Part shown: one piece after another, positions 28,928 through 38,518 of the stretch | Position numbering within the stretch: the stretch's first letter is position 1 | Layout: every line of letters begins with the position of its first letter | Origin: CBDBEU01 sp965204565 | GTDB lineage: Bacteria > Pseudomonadota > Alphaproteobacteria > Rhizobiales > TMED25 | Reading direction: 5' to 3' | Length of the DNA: 64,000 nucleotides | NCBI GenBank assembly: GCA_965204565.1 | Contig: CBDBEU010000005.1 | Coordinates: forward strand, 434,001-498,000 | Notes under the pieces: model-generated | What the model was told of the DNA's origin: nothing | What the model saw: only the letters and a program-made list of their open reading frames with translations | Databases searched by the model: none | Program-made: the position numbers and the translations under genes

Positions 28928-29928
28928 TACCTGCTCAACGCATCGCGCCACTCGGCAACCCAGACCTGACGGTTTTGCTGCACCTCACTGGGCGAAAAAC
29001 CAAGCGGCGTCTCGACCGCAACTAGGGTTGAAAACGATGCCGGCAGCGCCGAGCCGACATCGCGCACCGGATACATCCACTGGGTGGTGGGGATTATTGC
29101 CTGGGCTTCTTCGGAGACCAGAAACTCAAGAAAATCCTTTGCCAGATCGTCATGGGGCGAGCGGGCAAGCCGGGCTGCCACTTCGATCTGCTGATAATGG
29201 CCCTCGATGAAGGACGCTGCCCGGTACTTGGTCTCGTCCTCGGCAGTGATGTGATAGGCGGGCGAGGTGGTGTAGCTGAGCACCATGTCAGCCTCGCCCT
29301 TCTGGAACAACCCATAGGCCTCGCTCCATCCCTGGGTCACGGTGACGATGCGGGACCCAAGCTTTTCCCAGGCCGTGCCCGCATCGTCGCCATAGAGCTT
29401 GCGCATCCACAACATCAGGCCAAGGCCGGGGGAGGAGGTGCGTGGGTCCTGCACCAGAAGCGAAATGTCAGGAGAGGCTTCCACCAGTTCCTTCATGCTG
29501 GAGGGTGGCGCGGCGAGCCTTGTTGAATCATAGACAAAGGCGAAAAACCCATGGTCGTAGGGAACGAAAACCTCGTCTGAGAAATCTCCCGGTACATCCA
29601 GATCTGAAAGATCGAGCCCATGCGGCGAAAACAGTTCCGTTGCCTTGGCCTCGGCAATCAGGCTGGTGTCGAGGCCAAGCGCCACATCGGCCTTTGTCTG
29701 TGCCCCTTCAAGACGAATGCGCGACAGGATCGAAACCGCGTCCTCAAGGCCGACGAGTTCGAGGGTGCACTTACATTTGGCCTCGAACAGTTCGGTCAGC
29801 TTGGGGCCCGGGCCCCATTCGGCGGTGAATGAATTGTAGGTATAGACGGTGAGCGTCTCGGCCACAGCCTTTGCGCCCATGAAAGCACCCATGACGAGGA
29901 CGGCCATTGCAGCGATGAAAATGCGCAT
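28927..29928 (-). CDS. thiB: Thiamine/TPP periplasmic binding protein
   Basis: 333 residues from the ATG at 29926-29928 with GGGAG upstream. Signal peptide AAMAVLVMGAFMGAKAVAE, then LTVYTYNSFTAEWGPGPKL, the usual ThiB start, a FVPYDHGFFAFVYDS strand, and MVLSYTTSPAYH, which lines the ligand site. Delivers thiamine or its phosphates to ThiPQ. The TPP riboswitch at 30002-30092 lies in its leader. Intact. Confidence 0.92.
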   Translation of the reverse strand: MRIFIAAMAVLVMGAFMGAKAVAETLTVYTYNSFTAEWGPGPKLTELFEAKCKCTLELVGLEDAVSILSRIRLEGAQTKADVALGLDTSLIAEAKATELFSPHGLDLSDLDVPGDFSDEVFVPYDHGFFAFVYDSTRLAAPPSSMKELVEASPDISLLVQDPRTSSPGLGLMLWMRKLYGDDAGTAWEKLGSRIVTVTQGWSEAYGLFQKGEADMVLSYTTSPAYHITAEDETKYRAASFIEGHYQQIEVAARLARSPHDDLAKDFLEFLVSEEAQAIIPTTQWMYPVRDVGSALPASFSTLVAVETPLGFSPSEVQQNRQVWVAEWRDALSR

Positions 29929-30001
29929 GTCCCGAGCTCCCATTTTAAGGGCGGGGGAGATGAACCGGTTTTGACGGAAATGCCCGTTTGCGCCGTTCCC
30001 C

Positions 30002-30092
30002 AATCCCTCCGCCGGTATGATCCGGTTCAGGTTCAGCGGGTTAGCTCTTGGCCTCTCAGCCCCGCTGGTTGCAGGACACCCCGTTGAGAACG
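30002..30092 (-). ncRNA. TPP riboswitch (THI element) upstream of thiB
   Basis: Reading the minus strand: ACGGGGTGTCCTGC, then GGCTGAGAGG (the CTGAGA box), ACCCGCTGAACCTGA, and ACCGGCGGAGGGA, in order and spacing of the THI element. One base of the core differs from the common form (CTGAACCGG rather than CTGATCCGG). It ends about 75 bases before the thiB ATG and should turn the thiamine importer off when TPP is plentiful. Confidence 0.92.
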
Positions 30093-30220
30093 GCCCCAAA
30101 TTACACCTCCGCGCGCCGCTTGCAAGTGCTCACCCCACGAATCTGTGACGCCAGCGCGCATTGAGCGTGATCCAAAAGCCCGATAGAGAGGCGGCACAGT
30201 GATTTTCCGGAAGCGATTTC

Positions 30221-30982
30221 ATGGAACTTGATATTTCCTTTCCCGGCGCGTTTCTGGCCGGGCTTTTAAGCTTCCTGTCGCCTTGCGTGCTGCCGCTGGT
30301 GCCGCCCTATCTGTGCTTTCTTGCCGGCACGACTTTTGATGAGCTGACCGAGGGCCACAACGCCGAAGACCCCTATCTGCCGCGCCGGGTTCTGATCGCC
30401 TCGATGCTGTTTGTCGCAGGCTTCACCACCGTGTTTGTCATTCTGGGCGCATCGGCCTCGACGCTCAGACCCTATCTGCTGGCGCGTTTTGAGCTGTTCG
30501 GCTTCAGCTTCGGCATGGCCGAGATCGCCGGTGCAGTGATTGTGCTGTTCGGGCTGCATTTTCTCGGCCTGTTCCGTATCCCGCTGCTGCACCGTCAGGC
30601 AAGCTATCACCACGACACGCTGCCGCCGGGCATATTCGGCGCCTATCTGATCGGCGTTGCGTTCGCCTTTGGCTGGACGCCATGCATCGGGCCGGTACTG
30701 GCAACCATCATCGCAGTCGCATCGACCGGCGATTCGGTGGGCTCTGGCATGACGCTGCTCGGGGTCTATTCGGCAGGCCTTGGCGTGCCGTTCATTCTCG
30801 CCGCCTTTGCGGTGCGGCCCTTCATCAGATTTGTCACCTGCTTCCGCCGCCATCTCGCCCATGTGGAAAAGGCAATGGGCGGATTGCTGGTGCTGACCGG
30901 CGTGTTCTTCATTCTCGGCTGGTTTGAAAGAGGCGCGTTTTTCCTGCTAGAGACCTTTCCCGGCCTCGGCGCCCTTGGCTGA
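30221..30982 (+). CDS. ccdA: Cytochrome c biogenesis protein CcdA
   Basis: 253 residues, six membrane helices. The redox cysteines sit in the two diagnostic places: FLSPCVLPLVPPYLCFLAG in helix 1 and FGWTPCIGPVLATI in helix 4. Moves electrons from cytoplasmic thioredoxin across the inner membrane to keep periplasmic thiols reduced for cytochrome c maturation. Divergent from thiB. The neighbouring DUF1111 gene encodes a c-type haem protein that would rely on such chemistry. Intact. Confidence 0.92.
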   Translation: MELDISFPGAFLAGLLSFLSPCVLPLVPPYLCFLAGTTFDELTEGHNAEDPYLPRRVLIASMLFVAGFTTVFVILGASASTLRPYLLARFELFGFSFGMAEIAGAVIVLFGLHFLGLFRIPLLHRQASYHHDTLPPGIFGAYLIGVAFAFGWTPCIGPVLATIIAVASTGDSVGSGMTLLGVYSAGLGVPFILAAFAVRPFIRFVTCFRRHLAHVEKAMGGLLVLTGVFFILGWFERGAFFLLETFPGLGALG

Positions 30983-31027
30983 GTCGCTTGGGTTCCTGGT
31001 GCGGGCGCGGCCTGTGCGCCCTTGCCC

Positions 31028-31342
31028 CTAGAGCGCAAGTGCCGCGCGCCACAGAAGATAGGCCACCATCAGCGCCAGCGCGATAAAGAATGTCTGGCGG
31101 AAGGCGGCTTCCGGAATATGCTGGCGCAGGCGCTGGCCGAGATACATGCCGGCAAAGGCCGGCGCCACCGCCATCATTGCCGTCCAGATATTGGTGGCAA
31201 GCGAGGGCACCAACATCAAACTGATTGCCTCGGTCAAGCCATGGATCGCCACCACCGGCAAGCCGAAATCAACGACACCCTTGACCGCCCCGGCGAGCAC
31301 GAATACCGTGCCGGTCAGTGCGATTGACGGTGTGGTCCACAT
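31028..31342 (-). pseudogene. TauE/SafE-type exporter, large internal deletion
   Basis: 104 residues where the family has about 250. The N-terminus LTGTVFVLAGAVKGVVDFGLPVVAIH through LMLVPSLATNIWTAM is normal, and the C-terminus GMYLGQRLRQHIPEAAFRQTFFIAL is normal, but they are joined directly near residue 58-60 (about 31168) with roughly 150 residues missing in frame. TauE/SafE proteins are membrane anion or sulfonate exporters; four or more helices are gone. A deletion pseudogene that still reads open. Confidence 0.75.
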
Positions 31343-31433
31343 AGGCGGCGCGGCTCCGGGCTGTGTTGTGCGAAGCTGGCCAATGGCTTAATATTGGAGC
31401 TGCAGTAACGTCTGCCATGAGTGGAAAGACGCT

Positions 31434-32477
31434 ATGAGTTTCACGCCTAAACCGCAACGCCCGCCTGAACCGCAAGGTCCAGACGCCATGATCGACCTGT
31501 TCGGCCGCGCCATCACCTATTTGCGCGTTTCGGTCACCGACCGCTGCGACTTTCGCTGTGTTTATTGTATGTCGGAAAACATGACGTTCCTGCCAAAGAG
31601 CGATCTTCTGACGCTGGAAGAGCTCGACCGGCTGTGTTCGGTGTTCGTCGCGCGCGGTGTGCGCAAACTGCGCCTCACCGGCGGCGAGCCGCTGGTCAGG
31701 CGCAATCTGATGTGGCTGGTGCGCCGTCTTGCACGTCATATCGATGACGGCGCGCTCGATGAAATCACGCTGACCACCAATGCCAGCCAGCTTTCTCGCT
31801 TTGCCGATGAACTGGTGGATGCCGGTGTGCGACGCATCAATGTGTCGCTCGATACGCTCAAACCCGATCTTTTCAAGCAGGTTACCCGCTGGGGTGATCT
31901 TGAAAAGGTCATGGGCGGCATTGAAGCCGCCCGCAAAGTCGGCCTTGATTTGAAGATCAATGTCGTCGCTCTGCGCGATTTCAATGAACACGAAATTGCC
32001 GAGATGATCCGCTGGGCTCATGGGCAAGGCATGGATCTGACGGTGATCGAAACCATGCCGATGGGCGATATCGATGGTGATCGCATCGACCAGTATCTGC
32101 CGCTGTCGGTGCTGCGCGAGCGCTTGTCCGAAACCTTCACGATGAGTGAAAGCGGCCACCGCACCGGCGGTCCGGCGCGCTATGTCGAGATTGCCGAGAC
32201 CGGCGGGCGGCTCGGTTTCATCACCCCGATGACCCATAATTTCTGCGAGTCCTGCAATCGCGTGCGCCTCACCTGCACCGGCACCTTGTATATGTGTCTC
32301 GGCCAAGACGATGCCGCCGATTTGCGCACAGCTTTGCGCACCACCAGCGACGATGCCGAGCTTTCAAGGACCATCGATGAGGCGATTGCGCGCAAGCCCG
32401 AGGGCCATGATTTCATTATCGACCGCCGCAACGATAAGCCCGCGGTTGCCCGCCATATGTCGGTGACCGGAGGCTGA
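31434..32477 (+). CDS. moaA: GTP 3',8-cyclase
   Basis: Radical-SAM enzyme for the first step of molybdenum cofactor synthesis. 347 residues. N-terminal cluster motif CDFRCVYC; SAM-site GGEPLVRR; the C-terminal second cluster in FCESCNRVRLTCTGTLYMCLG; ends in a GG-type tail (SVTGG) needed for activity. Intact, although the molybdate importer modABC in this window is broken. Its stop shares one base with the start of the DUF1111 gene, so the two are translationally coupled. Confidence 0.95.
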   Translation: MSFTPKPQRPPEPQGPDAMIDLFGRAITYLRVSVTDRCDFRCVYCMSENMTFLPKSDLLTLEELDRLCSVFVARGVRKLRLTGGEPLVRRNLMWLVRRLARHIDDGALDEITLTTNASQLSRFADELVDAGVRRINVSLDTLKPDLFKQVTRWGDLEKVMGGIEAARKVGLDLKINVVALRDFNEHEIAEMIRWAHGQGMDLTVIETMPMGDIDGDRIDQYLPLSVLRERLSETFTMSESGHRTGGPARYVEIAETGGRLGFITPMTHNFCESCNRVRLTCTGTLYMCLGQDDAADLRTALRTTSDDAELSRTIDEAIARKPEGHDFIIDRRNDKPAVARHMSVTGG

Positions 32478-33868
32478 TGGCGCCCCGCGCCGCGCGCGCG
32501 GCGCTGTTGCTGGCCGCATGGATCGCCCTTTCGGGCAGCGCTCACTGCCAATCTGAAGATCTTGCAGTGCCGGCGGTCGCCGGACTGGGTCCATTCAGCC
32601 AGCCCGATGAGGGCGCGGACTTTGAGACCTTGAGCATGTTCCGGCTCGGCAATGCGGTATTCCGCCAGACCTGGACGCCGGCAGGTCAGGGCAGGGCGCA
32701 TTTTGACGGTCTGGGGCCACTCTATAATGCGCCGTCCTGTGAAAGCTGCCATGTGAACGATGGCCGCGGCCGCCCGCCCGGTGAAGGCGGCGAGGCGTAT
32801 GAATCAACATCGATGATCGTCAATCTCGCCAGTTCAAACCCTGACAGCCGAGCAGATCCAGCCCCCGATCCCAATTATGGCCATCAGCTTCAGGATTTCG
32901 CCATAGCGGGGTTGAAGCCCGAGGGCCGCATTCGCGCCGACTATTCCCACAGCGCTTTCACTTTTGCCGATAGCAGCCGCATTGCACTTCGCGCGCCGCG
33001 CTTTTCGATCGCTGATCGTGCCTATGGGCCGCTTGATCCGGCGACCCGGATTTCAGCGCGCATCGCACCGCCGATGATCGGTCTCGGACTGATTGCCCGT
33101 ATCGCGCCTGAGGATATTTTAAGCCTTGCCGATCCCGATGACCGCGATGGCGACGGCATTTCCGGCCGCGCCCGTCTAATTGCCGGCAAAGGCCATGAGC
33201 CGCACCTTGGCCGTTTTGGCTGGAAAGCCGGACAGGCTGATCTGGCAGGTCAGATCGCGCTGGCGCTCAGCCGAGATATGGGAATTTCCTCGGGCCGCCA
33301 CCCAATGGGGTTCGGCGATTGCACATCCGCCCAAAGGCTCTGCCGCCGCGCGCCGGATGGCAATTCGGCCGCGTTTGAGGGCGTTGAAGCCCATTCGGTG
33401 ATCCTCAATTGGCTCCTTGCCTATAGCGAAAATCTTGCTGTTCCGGCACCGCGACAACTGGACGATCCTGAAATAACCGCCGGCCGGGCCCTTTTTTCAG
33501 CTATTGCCTGCGCCAGGTGCCACCGCGCCGGTTTTGTCACCGGCGAAGACACTGACGCGCCGCATCTGGCAGGGCGGGAAATCGCGCCCTATAGCGACTT
33601 TCTCCTGCATGACATGGGCCCGGATCTTGCCGGCGGTGTTGACGGGCCTCAGGCCACGGCGCGCGAATGGCGCACCGCACCGCTCTGGGGCATCGGCCTG
33701 ACGGGCGAGGTCAACGGCAATATGGCGTTCTTGCACGATGGCCGCGCCCGCTCGATCACAGAGGCGATTGCCTGGCATGGCGGCGAGGCGGCATCGGCGC
33801 GCGATGCCTTCGCCGCACTCACCCGCGCTGACCGCGCCCGGCTGCTCGCCTTTGTCGAAGCGCTTTAG
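32477..33868 (+). CDS. Di-haem oxidoreductase, DUF1111 family
   Basis: 463 residues with a signal peptide (ALLLAAWIALSGSAHC). Two c-type haem sites: CESCH (near residues 90-94) and CARCH (near 345-349), the latter followed by late Met/His ligands. FAIAGLKPEGRI and LWGIGLTGEVNG…FLHDGRARS are typical DUF1111 blocks. These periplasmic proteins are related to MauG-type peroxidases and are often annotated thiol oxidoreductases; the true substrate is not established. Coupled to moaA by a one-base overlap. Confidence 0.85.
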   Translation: MAPRAARAALLLAAWIALSGSAHCQSEDLAVPAVAGLGPFSQPDEGADFETLSMFRLGNAVFRQTWTPAGQGRAHFDGLGPLYNAPSCESCHVNDGRGRPPGEGGEAYESTSMIVNLASSNPDSRADPAPDPNYGHQLQDFAIAGLKPEGRIRADYSHSAFTFADSSRIALRAPRFSIADRAYGPLDPATRISARIAPPMIGLGLIARIAPEDILSLADPDDRDGDGISGRARLIAGKGHEPHLGRFGWKAGQADLAGQIALALSRDMGISSGRHPMGFGDCTSAQRLCRRAPDGNSAAFEGVEAHSVILNWLLAYSENLAVPAPRQLDDPEITAGRALFSAIACARCHRAGFVTGEDTDAPHLAGREIAPYSDFLLHDMGPDLAGGVDGPQATAREWRTAPLWGIGLTGEVNGNMAFLHDGRARSITEAIAWHGGEAASARDAFAALTRADRARLLAFVEAL

Positions 33869-33978
33869 GCGCGCACTATCAAAGTTGTTGATCGAAGTGC
33901 GTGCTACCCCTCGCAACCGCGCGCTGTCATGCCAATATCAGTCGTGTCAGTTGAGTTGAAAACAGGCGGAGAATTTTG

Positions 33979-34431
33979 ATGGTCAAACCGGTTATCACCT
34001 GGATTGTTGTCGCCGATGCGGCGCGCGCCAGGATCGTCTCCAATGAGGGTGTCGGCCACGGCATTGCCGAAGTCGCGGATGCGGAATTTGAAAACGAGAT
34101 CCTGCGAGATCGCGAAATCTATGCCGACCGGCCGGGCCGCAGCCATGAAAACGCCGCCACCGACCGCCATACCATAGCGCGACCCAATGACACCAAGAAA
34201 CAGAGCTCCACGGCTTTCGCCAAGTCCATCTCCGACCACCTTGCCGCCCGCCAGGGCAAGAAGGGCTTCGACCGTCTGGTGCTGATCGCCGAGCCGTCAT
34301 TTCTCGGTCATCTGCGCGCAGCACTGCCGAAAAGAACCGCGAATGTGGTCACCGCCGAGATTGCCAAGGATCTGACCCGGGCCAAGAATCCCGAACTGGT
34401 TAAGCAGCTCGAAGCGGTTCTTGCTGTGTAA
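33979..34431 (+). CDS. Host-attachment-like protein (PF10116)
   Basis: 150 residues from the ATG at 33979 with AGGCGGAG upstream. TWIVVADAARARIVSN at the start, a HENAATDRH charged loop, then FDRLVLIAEPSFLGHLRAAL and a conserved AEIAKDLT near the end match the family called protein required for attachment to host cells, found in rhizobia and other alphaproteobacteria. Fold resembles release-factor eRF1 domain 2-3; the name reflects a plant-attachment phenotype, and the molecular role is unclear. Confidence 0.8.
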   Translation: MVKPVITWIVVADAARARIVSNEGVGHGIAEVADAEFENEILRDREIYADRPGRSHENAATDRHTIARPNDTKKQSSTAFAKSISDHLAARQGKKGFDRLVLIAEPSFLGHLRAALPKRTANVVTAEIAKDLTRAKNPELVKQLEAVLAV

Positions 34432-34511
34432 AAATCAAGTGCGTGCGCGATTTGCGCTCACGCGAAGGTGAGCAAGTCCGAGCTTCAATCAGGCCCGCAA
34501 ACTGCTACATT

Positions 34512-35840
34512 CGACACTCCCCGATTATAACGCCATTTCGATCATGCTGCCGCTGTTTTGCGTACGGATCAAGCCTCTTGGGCGGGCTGTGTCGTGGTTC
34601 GGGCATCCGGTTCGTGAACCGGGCGTGATTTATGGCTGCTGCAACGGACTTGAACCGGAATTCGGTCTGACCGGCACCCGTCGGGTCAGACCCGTCGAGC
34701 CGCTTGCGCCCGGGTTTGATCGCCGACACCGTCATGCCGATAGCGCTGGCGCACGGAGCCGTTGGATGGCCGCAAGGACAGAGCACCGCCGACAGCCGCC
34801 TCGGCCGGTTGGAACGTGATGGCTCGGGCGTGGCGGACGACCCGCGCTCCGATCCTGATGAGGCGGGTCCGCAGGCCGGTCGGCCGTCTCCTCCGGCAGA
34901 TCGGCGCCCTGCAGGAAGACACCGGGATTGCAGGCCGATGCATGAAGCTGAAGCCGCACCTCGTTCCGCGCCATGCCCTTGCAGGAAAGACGCGTCCGAT
35001 TGATCGCCTGCCTGCCTTCCTCGACATGCTGTTCGGCGGTGCCGCGCTGATTGTAGAACCGAATGATCCGGTCCGGCTCCATCGGCAGCTTGGTGACCAC
35101 GAAGCCGATCTTCGGGAACAAGTCACCCGGATGCCGTTCGATCTTGGCGACGACCCGCCATGACGGTTTGTCCCGTGATGCGGCCTGATACTCGAAGTCG
35201 CCGCAGATGCGCCGCAGATGGGTCGGCGGGCGATCCGCGGGGCGCTTGAGCACAGGCGCAATCCTGCTTTCCGGAACAGCGGTCTTCCCAGGCCGGACGG
35301 CGCAGGAACAGCCTTCCGCCTCCGGTGTCTTGTAGAGGGCCGGGATGGCAAAAGCGGCATCAGCTCACGATCCGCATATCGCGCCAATACCGGCTTGAGC
35401 ACATTTTCCCGGCCGTCGGCGCTGTGAACATTGCCGGGGTGCAATGAACGGCGTTCGAGGCGGCCAAACCGGTTAAGGACGAACAAGGGGTGATGGCACA
35501 TGCAGCCGAAATGCCCGTTCCAGGCGGTGCCTTCCTGCGCGCCATGGGTCTGCGCCCATGGGGCGGGCCGACCGAACCGTCCATGTCCGGTGTGATCCAT
35601 TCGGGCGCCATCGCGGCGTGAGCCCGATCAATCCCCCGATCAATCCATTGACCGGATACGTCCGCCGGCGCACTGCGATTGTCGGCTGCCGCCGACACCC
35701 CGGTCTCGAACCGCGCCCCATCCGGCCGGCAGACGCAGCCTCGGCATCAACGCCACGCCCTCCGGCCACCTGCCGCATCACCGGATCGAGCGCCGGATGG
35801 TCCGCGTCGTTCACATCATCATATCCGGCCAATCGCCCGA
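34512..35840 (-). mobile_element. IS1380-family element, type b, copy 1 (one end missing)
   Basis: Begins at the right tip (GACACTCCCCGATTATAACGCC) and is homologous to four other copies in the window. Minus-strand transposase fragments include RRSLHPGNVHSADGRENVLKPVLARY, VLKRPADRPPTHLRRICGDF, LPMEPDRIIRFYNQRGTAEQHVEEGRQAI and RNEVRLQLHASACNPGVFLQ, all IS1380 landmarks. It keeps the central region that copies 3 and 4 lack. Homology to the other copies stops at about 35840, before the left end. Several frameshifts; inactive. Confidence 0.82.
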
Positions 35841-36153
35841 ACAGCCGACGCTCGCCGGTCGCCCGCATCGGTATGATGGCAAAATCGGGCTTAAAGTCAT
35901 CCGGCGTCATTGGGCAGCTCTGGCGGCTGCACCGCCGGTTGATACGGCTTCGGTCGGTGAATCAAACAAATCGAGTGATAAAGAGGGGGGTCACTCGGCG
36001 GGCATGGCAATCGCCATCGCCCCGAATTGGACGGGCGAGATGTCGTAGCTCATCGTAGGTTGCAATCACGTTTGAAGAACGCACCGCTAGCGCATCGCGC
36101 GGACAGGCCACTTCCAACGCCACGACCAGTTGCTTCTAACCCACCGAAATAAT
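35841..36153. other. Unassigned stretch between IS1380b copy 1 and tRNA-Arg
   Basis: A plus-strand frame to 36048 reads through from the IS remnant (KIGLKVIRRHWAALAAAPPVD…) but I recognise nothing in it. No hairpins or repeats of note. It may be the scar left where the missing IS end and its flank were deleted. Confidence 0.35.
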
Positions 36154-36230
<77 letters not shown>

Positions 36231-36604
36231 CTCACTGATCTTAAGACCGGCGCCACCTTAGCCTAGGCCAACAGGGGCGGCAATCGCGCGTGGCGATCTC
36301 GCCGCGCGGCACAACACAGCCCAACCCCGCACCCGGTGCGCACACTCCCCCTGACCTCATAGCCAATCTGGCCCGGAATATAGCGTGCGGTTGCCTCGTC
36401 CTTCAGCGCTGTATTGCGATCCGGCCCTCCGGCCCGGGCACCGCATGCGCCAGGCAGCTTCGCAAAGCCCGTTGGCATCCGCGCGCGCCAAAACGCCAAT
36501 TGGCACCAAGCGACCAAATTGTGACCGGCGTCACTTCGCCGCTGCCGGCCTCGCCCTAGTCTCCAATCATCAGATCGGACATCGCCTCAAGCCAAACCGC
36601 ACGG

Positions 36605-36772
36605 GAGACCAAGACCCTCGCCACCGCCTCAGCCGCCATCGCCATTGTCGCCGTCTTCATCGGCAACACCGTTGCCGCCCCCTGCCACTACCCGGTCTAT
36701 TCCAAGGCCTATCAAGCGCCAGCCTACACCCAGGTCCAGACCTACATGCCAAATTACAACTACGAATACTGA
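36605..36772 (+). CDS. Possible small secreted peptide with missing start
   Basis: An open frame of 55 codons reads TKTLATASAAIAIVAVFIG then NTVAAP, a convincing signal peptide, followed by a Tyr-rich mature part (YPVYSKAYQAPAYTQ… YNYEY). No ATG, GTG or TTG starts it in frame; one base lost after GGAGACCAA would restore an ATG-like start. A perfect terminator lies 80 bases downstream, which supports a real transcript. Likely a small envelope protein with a damaged start. The 370 bases before it, back to the tRNA, hold nothing I can support. Confidence 0.4.
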   Translation, partial: ETKTLATASAAIAIVAVFIGNTVAAPCHYPVYSKAYQAPAYTQVQTYMPNYNYEY

Positions 36773-36850
36773 AACGACCGAACCTGACAGGCATCCCCTA
36801 AGCGCAGCGCCTCCTCCCCCTATACAAAGGCGCACACCCTGTCAGTCTTG

Positions 36851-36885
36851 ACGGCCCTTCGTTTTCATCCCGGACGAAGGGCCGT
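36851..36885 (+). terminator. Intrinsic terminator with 12-bp stem
   Basis: ACGGCCCTTCGT (36851-36862) and ACGAAGGGCCGT (36874-36885) are exact reverse complements with an 11-base loop, followed by TTTTCAT counting the last stem T. Suits the small secreted gene upstream. Confidence 0.75.
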
Positions 36886-37135
36886 TTTCATGTGAGTTTT
36901 CCAAAGGGTTTGGGTTGGAAATCTCATAATACGCGAAAATTTCACCGAACGGCAGGGCATGTTCTTGTCTGCTAGCAATTCCCTGTATAAATAATTCCCC
37001 CTCATTGACGGCTTTTACGGTCGGGTTGCAATGAGCTGTCGGTTGGCGCACGCATGGCTGATGGCCAGTCAGTTGCCCGGACAACGAGGTTTCGGCGAAG
37101 GGCGGGACAGTGTCTGTCGCGCGTGGCCGGAGAAG

Positions 37136-37405
37136 CTACCGCCCGTCGGGAAGCAAGGCTGCGAGTTCCGGTTTCTTCATCTCCGCTGACAGGGCGAGAT
37201 AGAAAGTCTGCCAGTCCGTGATGCGCAAGTTCTGCAACAGGCTGCGCATCCTGTTCCGAAGGGAGAGGATACGCTCCCGGTGCCCTCGCGCCTTCCCGAA
37301 CAGCGGGCAGCAGCGCTGTTGCACCTGATCGATCAGGAAGGCGAGTATGGCGAGCGTCGCAAAAACGTCCGCCGGATGGTTGTGGCCGTGCCCGGGATTG
37401 CACAT
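37136..37405 (-). mobile_element. Transposase C-terminal remnant
   Basis: About 88 residues on the minus strand: NPGHGHNHPADVFATLAILAFLIDQVQQ, then two short helices and ITDWQTFYLALSAEM. The N-x-GHG motif followed by a hydrophobic LA-x-LAFL helix resembles the C-terminus of transposases of the ISNCY kind, but I am not certain. The rest of the gene is absent; the fragment butts against the phage tail remnant at about 37408. Confidence 0.45.
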
Positions 37406-37410
37406 GCTTA

Positions 37411-37775
37411 CCGCCTTCCGGGAGCGTGCGGCATTGCCGACGCCGCAACCGATCGGTGAAGAAAAAGCGGTGCGCGAGATCGGCGAGGCGTTCACCGATT
37501 TCGTATCCGATGCCGGTCGTGTCGGCGATGCACTCGAGGCTGGAGCGGAGCGGGCCGGAAACAAGCTCAGATCGTCGGCATCGGACGCCGGAAATGAGCC
37601 TGGCAATACGGCGGAACAGAAACTGCGCGCCTCCGCAACGACTGTGGGAACGGCAATCGGCCGGGCGGCGGCGGCGCAGATCAGGAAGGCATCGGTCGAT
37701 GTGCGGGTGTCGGCTTCTGCCGGCCGGGGCGGCGGCAACAAGGCTGCGGCTCTGCATGACGGAGTGGATGAATAA
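37411..37775 (+). pseudogene. Phage tail tape-measure protein, C-terminal fragment
   Basis: Only the last 120 residues remain: an Ala/Glu-rich helix (EAFTDFVSDAGRVGDALEAGAERAG) and a closing VDVRVSASAGRGGGNKAA…DGVDE. This is how P2-like tape-measure proteins end, and the stop overlaps the GpU start by one base as in P2-type tail operons. The missing N-terminal part was replaced by a transposase scrap. Identification rests mainly on position. Confidence 0.5.
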
Positions 37776-38188
37776 TGGCTTTACTGGCGCTCGGACCGCA
37801 TATCTTCGAGATCGCAGGTCTTAACTATCAGAAGCTCGAACGCGAGAGCCAGGCCGTATGGCCGGCGATCAAGCGGTTCGGCGGCCATGCGGCGCGGCAG
37901 TTCACCGGCCTCGGACCTGACAGCCAGACCGTCAACGGGCTGCTGTTGCCCGACGAATTCGGCGGGCGCGGTGAATATGAGGCGATCCGCGCGACACAAT
38001 CGCGCGGATCGCCTGTGATGATGGTCGGGTTTTCGGGCGCGACACCGGGGCGTGTCTTCGGCCTGGTCATCATTGAGACGGTTTCCGACACGCAATTTCA
38101 CATCGACCGGAGCGGCGCGGGAAAGCAGTTGGAATTCCCGGTCACCGTCTCCCCCTATGGGGGCGGTGCATTTGGAGGGCTGTTCTGA
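37775..38188 (+). CDS. Phage tail protein, P2 GpU-like
   Basis: 137 residues: MALLALGPHIFEI at the start, then RESQAVWPAIKRFGGHAARQFTGLGPDS and GRVFGLVIIETVSD. These are typical of GpU (PF06995), which terminates the phage tail tube. ATG overlaps the preceding stop and its own stop overlaps the GpX start (TGATG), so it is part of a packed late operon. Intact by itself but stranded without the remaining tail and head genes. Confidence 0.8.
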   Translation: MALLALGPHIFEIAGLNYQKLERESQAVWPAIKRFGGHAARQFTGLGPDSQTVNGLLLPDEFGGRGEYEAIRATQSRGSPVMMVGFSGATPGRVFGLVIIETVSDTQFHIDRSGAGKQLEFPVTVSPYGGGAFGGLF

Positions 38189-38433
38189 TGGCGACGGTCA
38201 AGGTCACCGGCACCGAAATGGGCATCGAGGAAATCGCCTGGAAGTTTCGCCAGCAGCTCTATCCCGACGACCCGGACCGCGCCGCCCGGCTCTCCGGTTA
38301 TGTCGAGCAAATCTTCGATCTCAATCCGGGCCTGGCGGAAGTGAGTCACAACGTGCCGGTCGGGACCGAAATTGTCATGCCGGATGCCGAGACGGAAACA
38401 CCGATCGGCCCGAACCGTCGACGCCCTCGTTGA
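38188..38433 (+). CDS. Phage tail protein X-like, C-terminus altered
   Basis: About 70 residues of GpX character (small LysM-like tail protein): IEEIAWKFRQQLYPDDPDRAARLSGYVEQIFDLNPGLAE and VPVGTEIVMPD. The last few residues (after about 38405) come from reading into an IS630 transposase scrap in another frame, so the native end is lost. Translationally coupled to gpU. Confidence 0.72.
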   Translation: MATVKVTGTEMGIEEIAWKFRQQLYPDDPDRAARLSGYVEQIFDLNPGLAEVSHNVPVGTEIVMPDAETETPIGPNRRRPR

Positions 38434-38518
38434 ACGCATCGGCTGCACTATCGATTGCTTCCTCCCGGCCGAATGCGAAAACTTCTTCCACGCAGCAGGA
38501 TATCAACGCTCAATGTGA
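38408..38518 (+). mobile_element. IS630-family transposase C-terminal scrap
   Basis: Plus-strand frame RTVDALVERIGCTIDCFLPAECENFF followed by HAAGYQRSM and a stop. This is the usual IS630 ending (RT-x-x-ALW-x-x-IG … F-x-x-EC-x-N-x-F-x-x-AGY). Only 36 residues survive. It is welded onto the end of the GpX gene and is followed within 5 bases by an IS1380b tip. Confidence 0.7.
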
